64,000 bases of DNA, from assembly GCA_016179685.1 (NCBI GenBank), contig JACPCR010000095.1, forward strand, positions 22,625 through 86,624, in the 5' to 3' direction. Shown in pieces: positions 9,234 to 17,639 of this stretch; position 1 is the first letter of the stretch, and every line of letters starts with the position of its first letter. The position numbers were made by a program, and so were the translations under genes. The notes beneath the pieces were generated by a model. That model was not told where the DNA came from. It did not search any database and was given only the letters and a program-made list of their open reading frames with translations. The DNA comes from Planctomycetota bacterium (GTDB taxonomy: Bacteria; Planctomycetota; PUPC01; JACPCR01).

Positions 9234-10676
9234 TCAGAAGGAGAGGAGGCACTGCCAGATGTAGACGTTGCCCAGGCCATCAACGGATTCCCAAATGTTG
9301 CGCAAAATGGCCTCGTCCCCGCAGATGCCCGGTAGTTCCCTCCGCTTCTCCCCCCAGGGGACGCAGACGCCCGGCGGGATTTTCGACGGCCGGCCGGCCC
9401 GCAGCCCGTGCCCGTTCGAGCCTGCGCGGGGCAACGGCGGTACGATCGCTTTCGGCACTGTCCCTCCGGCGTGCCCGGTCGAGTAGGCCCCGTACTCCCT
9501 GGCGAATTCGGTCATGGCCCGGAGGTTTTCCGCCCGGGTGTCGTTCTGCATGATCGCACCCGCGTCCAGGATATAGCCCCCGTTCCGGGCCACACCGTCG
9601 ATCACCTTCTTGCACCAGGCTCGAACCTCCTTTGGCGGCCGGTAGCTCAAAAGGAAATTGGGAATTCCCCCGGACAGGCAGAACTTGTGCCCCAGCTTCT
9701 GATGCGCCTGGAAGAGGTCTCCCTGGTCCACGTGATAAACGATACTTCCCTCCGGCAACTCGGCAAAGCTGTCCAGGTGGGCGTCCCAACTCCCCTCCGC
9801 GTAGAAGAGCGTCTGCTTCCCCTCGCTCCAGAGCGTCTCGATGATGGGCCGGACCGTGGGCCAGTAATGGGACTCGAACCATTCCGGGCGAATGAACGGG
9901 ACGCACCCGCGGTGCATCCAGTAACCGATGGGGACGAGGCCCTGGGGATCGGCCGTGGTCCTGGCGACATGGTAGAGATGCGGCATGAGGGCTTCGCATG
10001 CGGCCAGGACCTTTTTCGGCTGCTTCTGCATGTCCAGGGTCAGGCCCACGTAGCCGCGAAGCTTGTCCGCCAGAATGTCGAAGGGGGCCTTGAAAATCCC
10101 GGAGATGGCGGAAACCGTGCCCGATTCGGCCCGCATCCGGGCGATCTGGGTGCCGAAGGCGTAAAAATACTGGAGCATCGCCATCCCTCCCTTCACAAAG
10201 GAGAGATTGTTCCGGTAAGAGGTCCGATGCCCACGCGCCCGCACGTCCGAGGAGACGCGCGGCAACCAGATGTTGTAAAGAAACCCCGTCGGGTCCTCGA
10301 TCAGCGCATCATACTCGCTCGCCTTCATGTACTCCCCGCCCTCCGGCGGCTCGAGATACTGAAAGCCCGTGTCCGCGGGCACGTCCACGCCCGGCACGCC
10401 GTAATACCTCATCCCAATGGCCTGGGTCAGTCCGGTCCAGACATACACCATGTTCGGGACGATCGCGTCCCAGTCGAAATCCTTGGCGCAGAGGCGAGCT
10501 GCCGCGAACGCCTTCTCGTAATCGTGCGTCACCTCCTGGCACGTATAACCCGCATACTTGGCCGTAAACTCCGCCACGAACGGGCGTATGGGAACCCGAT
10601 CAGGCATTCCATGTCGCATGGCCGTGACGTAGCGGTTCAACCGTTCGGTATAGAGTTTTTCCATGTCGGCGGTCAT
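9234..10676 (-). CDS. Uroporphyrinogen-decarboxylase (URO-D) superfamily protein
   Basis: A 480-residue protein starting at ATG 10676 with AAGGAG about 9 nt upstream. Typical URO-D/methyltransferase features: an N-terminal RYVTAMRHGMPDRVPIRPF, a barrel with GYWMHRGCVPFIRPEWFESHY, and a C-terminal GGYILDAGAIMQNDTRAENL segment. It lacks the HxCG zinc motif of MtaA-type corrinoid methyltransferases (FYAEGSWDAH occupies that place). It is therefore unlikely to be heme-pathway HemE, and a methyl or one-carbon role is only a possibility. It is divergent from a second, smaller URO-D homologue at 11142. Confidence 0.75.
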   Translation of the reverse strand: MTADMEKLYTERLNRYVTAMRHGMPDRVPIRPFVAEFTAKYAGYTCQEVTHDYEKAFAAARLCAKDFDWDAIVPNMVYVWTGLTQAIGMRYYGVPGVDVPADTGFQYLEPPEGGEYMKASEYDALIEDPTGFLYNIWLPRVSSDVRARGHRTSYRNNLSFVKGGMAMLQYFYAFGTQIARMRAESGTVSAISGIFKAPFDILADKLRGYVGLTLDMQKQPKKVLAACEALMPHLYHVARTTADPQGLVPIGYWMHRGCVPFIRPEWFESHYWPTVRPIIETLWSEGKQTLFYAEGSWDAHLDSFAELPEGSIVYHVDQGDLFQAHQKLGHKFCLSGGIPNFLLSYRPPKEVRAWCKKVIDGVARNGGYILDAGAIMQNDTRAENLRAMTEFAREYGAYSTGHAGGTVPKAIVPPLPRAGSNGHGLRAGRPSKIPPGVCVPWGEKRRELPGICGDEAILRNIWESVDGLGNVYIWQCLLSF

Positions 10677-11141
10677 CTTGTCATACTCCTTCACCGCGAC
10701 CCTCGGGTGAATAACCAGGCATAAGCAGGAACTCGACAGTTGCACGGAACGATATCGGGCGCTGGGCAACAGTTGCGCAGGCGGACACCGCTTCCTCTCG
10801 TCTTCTGGCAAGATGAGTGCCATACGCCTTCAACCCGTAGCGGGCATCCATGCACATTCTGCACAGTCGAAGCCGGATACCATCCCTCCACGGATTCCAA
10901 TGAATGTCCGCCAAATTTCTTAACCCATTCTATTGAAAACACTTCCGCAGCCTTTCTGAGCCAAAAAGCCCCCGCCTTTCATCCTTGGATACTTGGAGGC
11001 ATCAGGCTTGCACCAGCAAATCAGTTCAAAAATAGTGCGGCATCATTCCTGAAGTAGACGAATACGGAAGTGTCGCCGGTGCACTTGCGAACTCGTCTAT
11101 GAGCAGTGGACCGTCCATTTTTACGGAGACTCGTCCAGCCT
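10677..11141. promoter_or_regulatory. 465-bp divergent intergenic region between two URO-D genes
   Basis: No gene is seen. Two direct copies of ACAGTTGC lie near 10735 and 10768 and could be operator half-sites. An imperfect inverted repeat spans 11055-11099: outer arms TAGACGA/TCGTCTA and an apex (AAGTGTCGCCGGTGCACTT) like the apices of the longer hairpins in this window. The base composition is slightly more AT-rich than in the flanking genes. I cannot identify convincing -35/-10 pairs. Confidence 0.4.
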
Positions 11142-12212
11142 ATGGTCCCGATGAACAGTCGAGAACGCATCTGGCGCATGTTCGAGCACAAGTCCGCGGA
11201 CCGGGTACCCATCGTCGATGTCCCCTGGGGAGCGACCATCGAACGCTGGCGACGCGAGGGCCTGCCGCAAGACGTCAGCCACATCGACTACTTCGGACTC
11301 GACGTCATCCAGACCGTCCCCGTCGATAATAGCCCGCGATATCCACAGAAGGTCATCGAGGAGACCGATCAGTACCGCATCACCATGAATGCCTGGGGAG
11401 CGACGGCCCGGAACTGGAAACACCAGGCCTCGACGCCCCAGTTCCTCGATTGGACGGTCAAGACGCCCGATGACTGGTTGCGGACCAAGGCCCGGATGAA
11501 ACCCGACCGTGACCGCATACCGTGGGATTTCTTGAAGACGAACTATCCCAAGTGGAAGGCGCAGGGCGCTTACCTCATGGGCCATGGGTGGTTCGGCTTC
11601 GATGTCACCCATTCCTGGTTCATCGGTACGGAACGACTCCTTATGGCCATCGTGGAGCAGCCGGAATGGTGCATGGACATGTTTCAGGCGGAGCTGGACC
11701 TCAATCTGACGCTACTCGACATGGCCTGGGAGGCTGGCTACACGTTCGACGCCTTGCGCTGGGCCGACGACATGGGCTACAAGTACAACCAGTTCTTTTC
11801 GCTGAAGACCTACCGGGAGATTCTTCGGCCCATCCACCAGAAAGCGATGGACTGGGCGCATGCCCATGGAATCAAGGCATGCCTACACTCTTGCGGGAAC
11901 ATTCGCCCGTTTGTGCCCGACCTGATCGAGATGGGCCTGGATTACCTCAACCCGATCGAGGTGAAAGCCGGAATGGACCCTGCTCAACTCAAGCGTGATT
12001 ACGGAGGCCGGCTCGTCCTGCACGGAGGCATCAGCGCGCCGTTGTGGAACGACCGTGACCGCATGGAGGCGGCTGTACGTACCCTCGTGCCCGTCCTGAA
12101 GCAAGATGGGGGTTACATCTTCGCCACGGACCATTCCGTGCCTTCCAGCGTCAGCTTTCAGGACTTTTCTTACATCATGGACCTGGTCAAGAAGGTCGGA
12201 AGCTACGAGTGA
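11142..12212 (+). CDS. Uroporphyrinogen-decarboxylase (URO-D) superfamily protein, methyltransferase-like
   Basis: About 356 residues from ATG 11142 (GGAG 13 nt upstream; ATG 11151 is an alternative). The start MNSRERIWRMFEHKSADRVP is typical of URO-D-like methyltransferases. HSCGN near residue 250 keeps the His-x-Cys of the zinc site that binds the thiol acceptor in MtaA/CmuA-type enzymes; the usual distal Cys is not obvious (FATDHSVP near residue 328). It lies 121 nt upstream of a molybdopterin oxidoreductase on the same strand, so the two may be co-expressed. The substrate is unknown. Confidence 0.75.
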   Translation: MVPMNSRERIWRMFEHKSADRVPIVDVPWGATIERWRREGLPQDVSHIDYFGLDVIQTVPVDNSPRYPQKVIEETDQYRITMNAWGATARNWKHQASTPQFLDWTVKTPDDWLRTKARMKPDRDRIPWDFLKTNYPKWKAQGAYLMGHGWFGFDVTHSWFIGTERLLMAIVEQPEWCMDMFQAELDLNLTLLDMAWEAGYTFDALRWADDMGYKYNQFFSLKTYREILRPIHQKAMDWAHAHGIKACLHSCGNIRPFVPDLIEMGLDYLNPIEVKAGMDPAQLKRDYGGRLVLHGGISAPLWNDRDRMEAAVRTLVPVLKQDGGYIFATDHSVPSSVSFQDFSYIMDLVKKVGSYE

Positions 12213-12333
12213 CCGGAGGCTGAGGAGTGCCAACAGTTCCGCCGCCGGCCGCTGGCAAATGACATTCCTGCGGGGTCAAAGCGGTCGGTACGAAAAATTT
12301 ACTGGGTTTTTATACCTGGGAGAGCCTTATTCC

Positions 12334-14418
12334 ATGAAGTCTGAGGTAACGGATTCCGTCTTTCCAGCCATTTGTCCACACGATTGCCCCGACTCGTGCG
12401 CGCTTCGCGTGCAGGTCCGCCAGGACGAGCTGGTCCGCGTGGAGGGTGACCCCGACCATCCCATCACCCGAGGCTTCGTCTGCGCCAAGGTCCTCCATTA
12501 CCCGCGCCGCTGGAACTCCCAGGCCCGCCTTCTTTACCCCATGAAGCGCGTCGGGGCCAAGGGAGATGGTCGTTTTGAACGGATCACTTGGGATGAAGCG
12601 CTGAATACCATCGCGGGCCGTTTCAGCGACCTGATCCGGCGGCAAGGCCCGGAGGCTATCCTGCCCTGCTTTGGGTCGGGCACCATGGGCCTCATTCAGA
12701 TGTATTACGGGGGATTGCGGTTCTTCGCCGGACTCGGCTCCACGGACCTCGAACGCACCATCTGCTCAGAGGCCGGCAAGGCCGGTTGGCGACACACCGT
12801 GGGAACGAACTACGGCGCAGACCCTGAAACTTGTGCCTTTTCGCGCCTGATCCTGGTCTGGGGCGCCAATCCCCATGCCACCAATATCCATTTCCTACCC
12901 ATCCTCAAGGAAGCCCGGCGTCAGGGCGCCAAGGTGCTCGCCATCGATCCACACCGGACCGGCACAGCGCTGGCCGCCGACGGCTATTATCAAATCCGGC
13001 CGGGAACGGACGGCCTGCTGGCGCTGGCTCTGATGAGGATCATCATCGAGGAGGGCCTCCAGGACAGGGAATTCATCGAGAAGCACACCCTGGGCTTCGA
13101 TCGGCTGCGAGAGTGCGTTTTCGGGTATTCCCTGGCCGACGCAGCGCGCATTACGGGCTTGAGCGTCGAGGACATCGCAGGGCTTGCCCGCCTCTACGCG
13201 GGCACGAAGCCGGCGTTCATCCGAATCGGCATCGGCGTCCAACATCACACGAACGGGGGCATGGCCGTACGCGCCATCTCTTGCCTGCCCGCCCTCGTGG
13301 GCGCCTGGGGCGTCCCCGGTGGCGGCGCGCTTTACAACAACTCCGGGGCATTCCCCATGAACAAGGAGACCCTGATCGGCGACCTCCCGGCCAAGCGCCG
13401 GCGTCGAGTCAATATCAGCCAGCTCGGGGAGGCCCTGACCTCCCTGTCTCCCCCCGTCTCGGCCCTTTACGTCTATAACGGCAATCCCGTCCTGTCGCTC
13501 CCGGATCAGAACGCCATCCTGACCGGCCTGTCGCGGCCCGACCTTTTCACCGTGGTGCACGAGCAGATGATGACGGACACGGCCGTCTTCGCGGACATCC
13601 TTCTTCCCGCTACCATGCAGTTCGAGCATTTCGACCTCCATGTTTCCTACTGGCATTTCTATGTCGGGGTCAATCGGCCCGCCCTGCCCGCGCGGGGTGA
13701 ATGCAAGTCCAATTACGAGGTCTTTCAGCTTCTCGCCAAGCGGCTCGGCATCAACGATCCCGCCCTGAGGCGCAGCCCCGAAGAAGTGGCCTTGCGCATG
13801 CTCCGGGCTTCTCACCCTTACCTCGAGGGAATCGATGCGGAAAATCTCGTCCTCAACGGCGGCTTTGCACGCCTTCGCACACCCGAAATCCCTTTCGTTC
13901 CCTTCCGGGACGGTCGCTTCGGGACTCCCTCCGGAAAGGTCGAGTTCTACTCTTCGACGCTCGAGGAGCAGGGGCACGACCCTCTTCCGAACTATGTGCC
14001 GCCGGCGGAGAGCCGGGAAGGGTCTCCCGACCTTTTCCAGAAGTTTCCACTGCAGTTTCTCACGCCCTCTTCCCGTTATTTTCTGAATTCGAATTTTGCC
14101 AACCTGGCGGCCGTCCGCGAGCTTGAGGGCAGCCGCCCCCGGATTCGGATGCACGTCGAGGACGCCGAGGCCCGCGGGATTCGCGAAGGCGACCTCGTCC
14201 GCGTCTGGAATGATCGCGGCTCCTGCCTGCTCTTCGCACAGGTGGGCCTTGACGTTCCGCCCGGAACGGTCCTCGCCACGACCCTCTGGTGGAGAAGCCA
14301 GTCTCCGGACCGAACGTCACCCAGCGCGACCACCTCGGGCCGGCTCGCCGACCTCGGCCACGGCTCCACCTATAACACCAACCTCGTCCAGGTCGCTCGA
14401 ATGGAGAACACCCCATGA
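12334..14418 (+). CDS. Molybdopterin oxidoreductase, DMSO-reductase superfamily, [4Fe-4S]-containing catalytic subunit
   Basis: The 694-residue protein begins with the cluster-binding set C14-x3-C18-x3-C22 ... C50 (CPHDCPDSC and GFVCAK). It continues with molybdopterin-binding domains (GSGTMGLIQMYYG, WGANPHATN, VPGGGALYN) and ends in a molydopterin-dinucleotide-binding beta-barrel (ARGIREGDLVRVWNDRGSC). No twin-arginine or Sec signal is seen, suggesting a cytoplasmic enzyme. It has no adjacent ferredoxin-like or membrane subunit. ATG 12334 has GGGAGA about 10 nt upstream. moaA, for cofactor synthesis, lies 5 kb away. The reaction is not identifiable. Confidence 0.85.
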   Translation: MKSEVTDSVFPAICPHDCPDSCALRVQVRQDELVRVEGDPDHPITRGFVCAKVLHYPRRWNSQARLLYPMKRVGAKGDGRFERITWDEALNTIAGRFSDLIRRQGPEAILPCFGSGTMGLIQMYYGGLRFFAGLGSTDLERTICSEAGKAGWRHTVGTNYGADPETCAFSRLILVWGANPHATNIHFLPILKEARRQGAKVLAIDPHRTGTALAADGYYQIRPGTDGLLALALMRIIIEEGLQDREFIEKHTLGFDRLRECVFGYSLADAARITGLSVEDIAGLARLYAGTKPAFIRIGIGVQHHTNGGMAVRAISCLPALVGAWGVPGGGALYNNSGAFPMNKETLIGDLPAKRRRRVNISQLGEALTSLSPPVSALYVYNGNPVLSLPDQNAILTGLSRPDLFTVVHEQMMTDTAVFADILLPATMQFEHFDLHVSYWHFYVGVNRPALPARGECKSNYEVFQLLAKRLGINDPALRRSPEEVALRMLRASHPYLEGIDAENLVLNGGFARLRTPEIPFVPFRDGRFGTPSGKVEFYSSTLEEQGHDPLPNYVPPAESREGSPDLFQKFPLQFLTPSSRYFLNSNFANLAAVRELEGSRPRIRMHVEDAEARGIREGDLVRVWNDRGSCLLFAQVGLDVPPGTVLATTLWWRSQSPDRTSPSATTSGRLADLGHGSTYNTNLVQVARMENTP

Positions 14419-14474
14419 TCCCACGACCCTTCCGCGCCGCCCTCGGCAAGGCCGAGGACGGGAGACTTCAGTAG
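14415..14474 (+). other. Possible 19-codon ORF coupled to the molybdoenzyme gene
   Basis: An ATG overlaps the molybdoenzyme stop in the arrangement ATGA and opens a 19-residue frame (MIPRPFRAALGKAEDGRLQ) that ends at TAG 14472, inside the left arm of the hairpin at 14470-14515. The ATGA coupling looks like the start of a normal next operon gene. It may be the N-terminal stub of a gene lost when the hairpin formed, or a chance ORF. Confidence 0.3.
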
Positions 14475-14515
14475 ACGGGTTCGCCAGTGCAGGTGCACTG
14501 GCGAACCCGTCTACT
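14470..14515. repeat. 22-bp perfect inverted repeat with GG apex
   Basis: Arms 14470-14491 and 14494-14515 match perfectly around GG. The apex reads AGTGCAGGTGCACT. It starts at the TAG of the 19-codon ORF and lies 52 nt past the molybdoenzyme stop. No T-run follows. It is a strong candidate 3-prime-end hairpin and the cleanest member of the set. Confidence 0.92.
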
Positions 14516-14826
14516 CGATTTTGAAGCGTGAAGCGTGAAGCAGGCGGCGAGTGTGGAAGCTCCAGCCCCGAGTCGGCAGACCCGCCATTCGTGCTGCGCA
14601 TCCGGTCCCCCTCCGCACACTTCTCGAACTGTGCGGAACACTCAGAGCCCCTCACCCTCGGCCGCTATGTAAGGTGGCAATGTCCTTGACGTTGCCACCA
14701 TGCATAACCCGTTGTATGTAAACGGTCTACGTTTTGCATACGTAACTAATGTCGGACGTCCCTGCGGGACTCACAGAAACAGGCCTCCGGTGACGATCAC
14801 TCAGCAGTTACGGATGCGGGGACCGG
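14516..14826. terminator. Convergent intergenic region with two further hairpins
   Basis: There is no gene between the molybdoenzyme (rightward) and the PaaK-like gene (leftward). Hairpin 14613-14636 pairs CCGCACA with TGTGCGG and continues internally through TTC/GAA. Hairpin 14673-14699 is a 12-bp stem (GGTGGCAATGTC with GACGTTGCCACC, one G-U pair) closed by CTT. A short tandem GCGTGAA repeat lies near 14525. These hairpins probably end transcripts arriving from both sides. Confidence 0.5.
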
Positions 14827-16164
14827 TCACACGGGTGTCCGCACCACTCTTCTAGCCTTCAACTCAAAACGGGGGAGCAGGCCTGGCCGAACAGCCTGCA
14901 CGTCGGCCCGGAAGTGGAAGGCATCCTGGAAGGCCTCGGCCAGCCGTTCCACCAGCATGGGCGCGGCGCCTTCTGCGGAGGGGATAGGCTCGATCTCCAG
15001 CCGTAGAGCATTCAGCCTTCCAGTCTTCGACACCTGGATGCGGAACTCCACGATCTCCGGGAATCGGCGGACCAGGGCCTCGATCGCCGATGGGTAGATG
15101 TTGTTCCCGCGGATGATCAGCATGTCGTCCGCGCGCCCGAGAATGCCACCGAGCATCCGCGGGAAGCTCCGCCCGCACGCGCAGGGCTCGAAGTTCAGCT
15201 GCACCAGATCGCCGGTCCGGTATCGGATGAGCGGGCTGCCCCAGCGGCCCAGGGTCGTCAGCACCAGTTCGCCGGTCTCGCCGGGTGCGAGCGTCTCTCC
15301 GGTCTCGGGATGAACGACCTCGGGGATGCACTCGCTTCCGAGGAGGTGAGTGTTGCCGCGGTCCTCGACGCATTCGACGCCGAGGGGCCCCGCCTCGGTC
15401 ATGCCCGTATGGTCGAAGCAGCGCGCTCCCCAGGCCTTCTCGATGCCATCCTTGGTCTCCGGAATGTTCCCCCCGGGCTCGCCCGCGACTATGAGCGCGC
15501 GGACGGGGCAGCCGGGGAGATCGATCCCTTCCTTCGAAGCGGTCTCGGCAAGGTGCAGCGCGTAGGTGGGCGTGCATCCGACGATAGTGGCCTGATTCTC
15601 GAGCAGGAAGCGCAGACGGCCCGCGCTGGTCATGCCCCCTCCGGGCAACGCGAGGTGTCCGAGGCGGACCGCGGCCTCGAAGGCCGACCAGAAGCCGAGG
15701 AACGGCCCGAAGGAGAACGGGAAGAAGAACCGGTCGCCCGGAGCGACCCCGATGGCGCGGTAGATGATGCCCCAGCATCGAAGGACCCATTCCCAGCTCT
15801 CCGGCGTATCGAGCCACTTCAGGGGCTGGGCGGTCGTCCCGGAGGTCTGGTGCAAGCGCACGTAGCGTCCGATCGGGTAGGTGAGGTTGCTGCCGTAGGG
15901 TGGCGCGGCGGCCTGATCGGCGGCCAGCTCGGCCTTGGTGGTGAAGGGAAGGAGTCGGAAGTCATCGGGCCGCCGCCATCGCTCGAGCTGGAGACCGAGG
16001 GCGGCGAACTTTCGGCGATAGAAGGGATTGGCGGGCAGCACTTCAGCGAGCAACCGCCGGAACTTGCGGGCTTGCAGCTCGGCCAGCGCCTGCGGCCCAA
16101 GGGTCTCCTCTGAACAGGGAAACTGGCCGGTTTGAGCCAACAGCTTGCTTGTATCCCTATTCAT
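14827..16164 (-). CDS. Phenylacetate-CoA ligase-like adenylate-forming enzyme
   Basis: A 445-residue member of the PaaK-like branch of the AMP-forming CoA ligases. Visible motifs: P-loop-like TSGTTAQPLKW near residue 110, FDHTGMTEAGP near 240, YRTGDLV near 313, GRADDMLIIRGNNIYPSAIE near 345, and a C-terminal lysine in LPRFELKARR that fits the catalytic A10 lysine. The carboxylate substrate is unknown. It is the last gene of the leftward moaA - Rieske - thiC run. The only good ATG (16164) lies inside the arm of the hairpin at 16152-16193, so folding of the mRNA could hide the start. Confidence 0.82.
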   Translation of the reverse strand: MNRDTSKLLAQTGQFPCSEETLGPQALAELQARKFRRLLAEVLPANPFYRRKFAALGLQLERWRRPDDFRLLPFTTKAELAADQAAAPPYGSNLTYPIGRYVRLHQTSGTTAQPLKWLDTPESWEWVLRCWGIIYRAIGVAPGDRFFFPFSFGPFLGFWSAFEAAVRLGHLALPGGGMTSAGRLRFLLENQATIVGCTPTYALHLAETASKEGIDLPGCPVRALIVAGEPGGNIPETKDGIEKAWGARCFDHTGMTEAGPLGVECVEDRGNTHLLGSECIPEVVHPETGETLAPGETGELVLTTLGRWGSPLIRYRTGDLVQLNFEPCACGRSFPRMLGGILGRADDMLIIRGNNIYPSAIEALVRRFPEIVEFRIQVSKTGRLNALRLEIEPIPSAEGAAPMLVERLAEAFQDAFHFRADVQAVRPGLLPRFELKARRVVRTPV

Positions 16165-16193
16165 CAGTGCGGGTGCACTGATGAATAGGGATA
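16152..16193. repeat. 19-bp perfect inverted repeat between thiC and the PaaK-like gene
   Basis: Arms 16152-16170 and 16175-16193 are perfect around GGGT, giving the apex AGTGCGGGTGCACT. On the minus strand it begins directly after the TAA of thiC (16194-16196), and its distal arm contains the ATG of the next gene. It could attenuate or insulate translation of the downstream ligase. Part of one arm (TATCCCTATTCA) recurs at 48210-48221. Confidence 0.92.
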
Positions 16194-17588
16194 TTATGGA
16201 TTTGGTCGTACGCCGGCGAGGGACTGGACCGGCACGAAGGAATCATTCAATTCGGCGCGTTCCTGGGCGATCTCCCGCACGTCCTGGGTGATCTTCATGG
16301 AGCAGAACTTGGGCCCGCACATGGAGCAGAAACGGGCATCCTTGAAGGCCTCCTGCGGGAGGGTCTCGTCGTGCATGGACCGCGCCGTTTCGGGGTCCAG
16401 GGAAAGCTGGAACTGCCGTTCCCAGTCGAAGTTGAATCGGGCGTGGGAGAGGGCGTCGTCGCGGTCGCGGGCGCCCCTCCGGCCTCGGGCGATATCGGCC
16501 GCATGGGCCGCAATCTTGTAGGCGATCACGCCCTGCTTGACGTCCTCGAGGTCCGGCAGGCCCAGATGCTCCTTCGGGGTAACGTAGCAGAGCATGGCCG
16601 CTCCGTGCTGGCCCGCCACGGCCGCCCCGATGGCCGAGGTGATGTGGTCGTAGCCCGGAGCGATGTCCGTCACCAGCGGGCCAAGAACGTAAAACGGAGC
16701 GTCGTGGCACAGCTCGCGCTCCTTTTCCACGTTCATCGGGATTTCATGCAGTGGAATGTGGCCGGGTCCCTCGATCATGACCTGCACGTCCTGCTCCCAG
16801 GCCTTCCGGGTCAGTTCCCCCAGCACCTCCAGCTCGGCGAACTGGGCCTCGTCGCTCGCGTCCGCGAGGCTGCCTGGCCGGAGGCCGTCGCCCAGGCTGA
16901 TGCTGACGTCATAGGTCTTGCAGATTTTCAGCACCTCGTCCCAATGCGTGTACCAGGGATTCTGCTGGTGGTGATGGATGCACCACTTGGCAAGGATCGA
17001 GCCGCCTCGGCTCACGATGCCCGTGACGCGCTGGGCCGTCAGAGGAATGAACTCGACCAAGACGCCAGCGTGGATGGTCATGTAGTCCACGCCCTGCCGG
17101 GCCTGCCGCTCCACCATCTCGAGCAGGATTTCGGGGGTGAGGTCCTCGACGCGCTTGACCTCCTCGAGGGCCTGGTAGATGGGCACGGTGCCGATGGGGA
17201 CCGGGCTGTTCTCGATGATCGCCTTGCGGATAGCGTCGATGTGTCCACCCGTGCTGAGGTCCATGACCGTATCGGCGCCGAACTGGACGGCCATCTTCAG
17301 CTTCTCCAGCTCCGCGTTGATGTCGGACGTGACCGCGGAGTTGCCGATGTTCGCGTTGATCTTGCAGCGCGCCGCGACCCCGATGGCCATCGGCTCGAGG
17401 TTCGTGTGGTTCACGTTCGCCGGAAGGATCATCCGGCCACGGGCCACCTCGCCTCGAATCAGCTCAGCCGAAAGCCCCTCACGTTGGGCCACATACTCCA
17501 TCTCCTCGGTGACCGTGCCCTTGCGGGCCAGGTGCATCTGCGTCACGTTCTCCTGCCCCATTCGCTTCTTCACCCATTCGCTTCTCAT
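16194..17588 (-). CDS. thiC: Phosphomethylpyrimidine synthase ThiC
   Basis: A 464-residue enzyme that converts 5-aminoimidazole ribotide to HMP phosphate for thiamine synthesis by radical SAM chemistry. The ThiC cluster motif C-x2-C-x4-C is at Cys421/424/429 (CSMCGPKFC). Other hallmarks are NINxx-type KINANIGNSAV, FGADTVMDLSTGG, EGPGHIPLHEIPMN and APFYVLGPLVTDIAPGYDHI. The start has TGGAGGAA about 7 nt upstream. It follows the double-Rieske gene by 51 nt. I see no TPP riboswitch in front of it or in front of moaA, the first gene of the run, so control by thiamine is not evident. Confidence 0.97.
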   Translation of the reverse strand: MRSEWVKKRMGQENVTQMHLARKGTVTEEMEYVAQREGLSAELIRGEVARGRMILPANVNHTNLEPMAIGVAARCKINANIGNSAVTSDINAELEKLKMAVQFGADTVMDLSTGGHIDAIRKAIIENSPVPIGTVPIYQALEEVKRVEDLTPEILLEMVERQARQGVDYMTIHAGVLVEFIPLTAQRVTGIVSRGGSILAKWCIHHHQQNPWYTHWDEVLKICKTYDVSISLGDGLRPGSLADASDEAQFAELEVLGELTRKAWEQDVQVMIEGPGHIPLHEIPMNVEKERELCHDAPFYVLGPLVTDIAPGYDHITSAIGAAVAGQHGAAMLCYVTPKEHLGLPDLEDVKQGVIAYKIAAHAADIARGRRGARDRDDALSHARFNFDWERQFQLSLDPETARSMHDETLPQEAFKDARFCSMCGPKFCSMKITQDVREIAQERAELNDSFVPVQSLAGVRPNP

Positions 17589-17639
17589 GAGAAGATTCCT
17601 CCAGTGCTGGATGTCGATTCGCCCCGGATGACCGCCGCC

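Noticed and set aside
12334..14418. Possible selenocysteine formate dehydrogenase
   Set aside because: There is no in-frame TGA, and the sequence around the active-site region does not have the Sec/Cys-His motif of FdhF-type enzymes.
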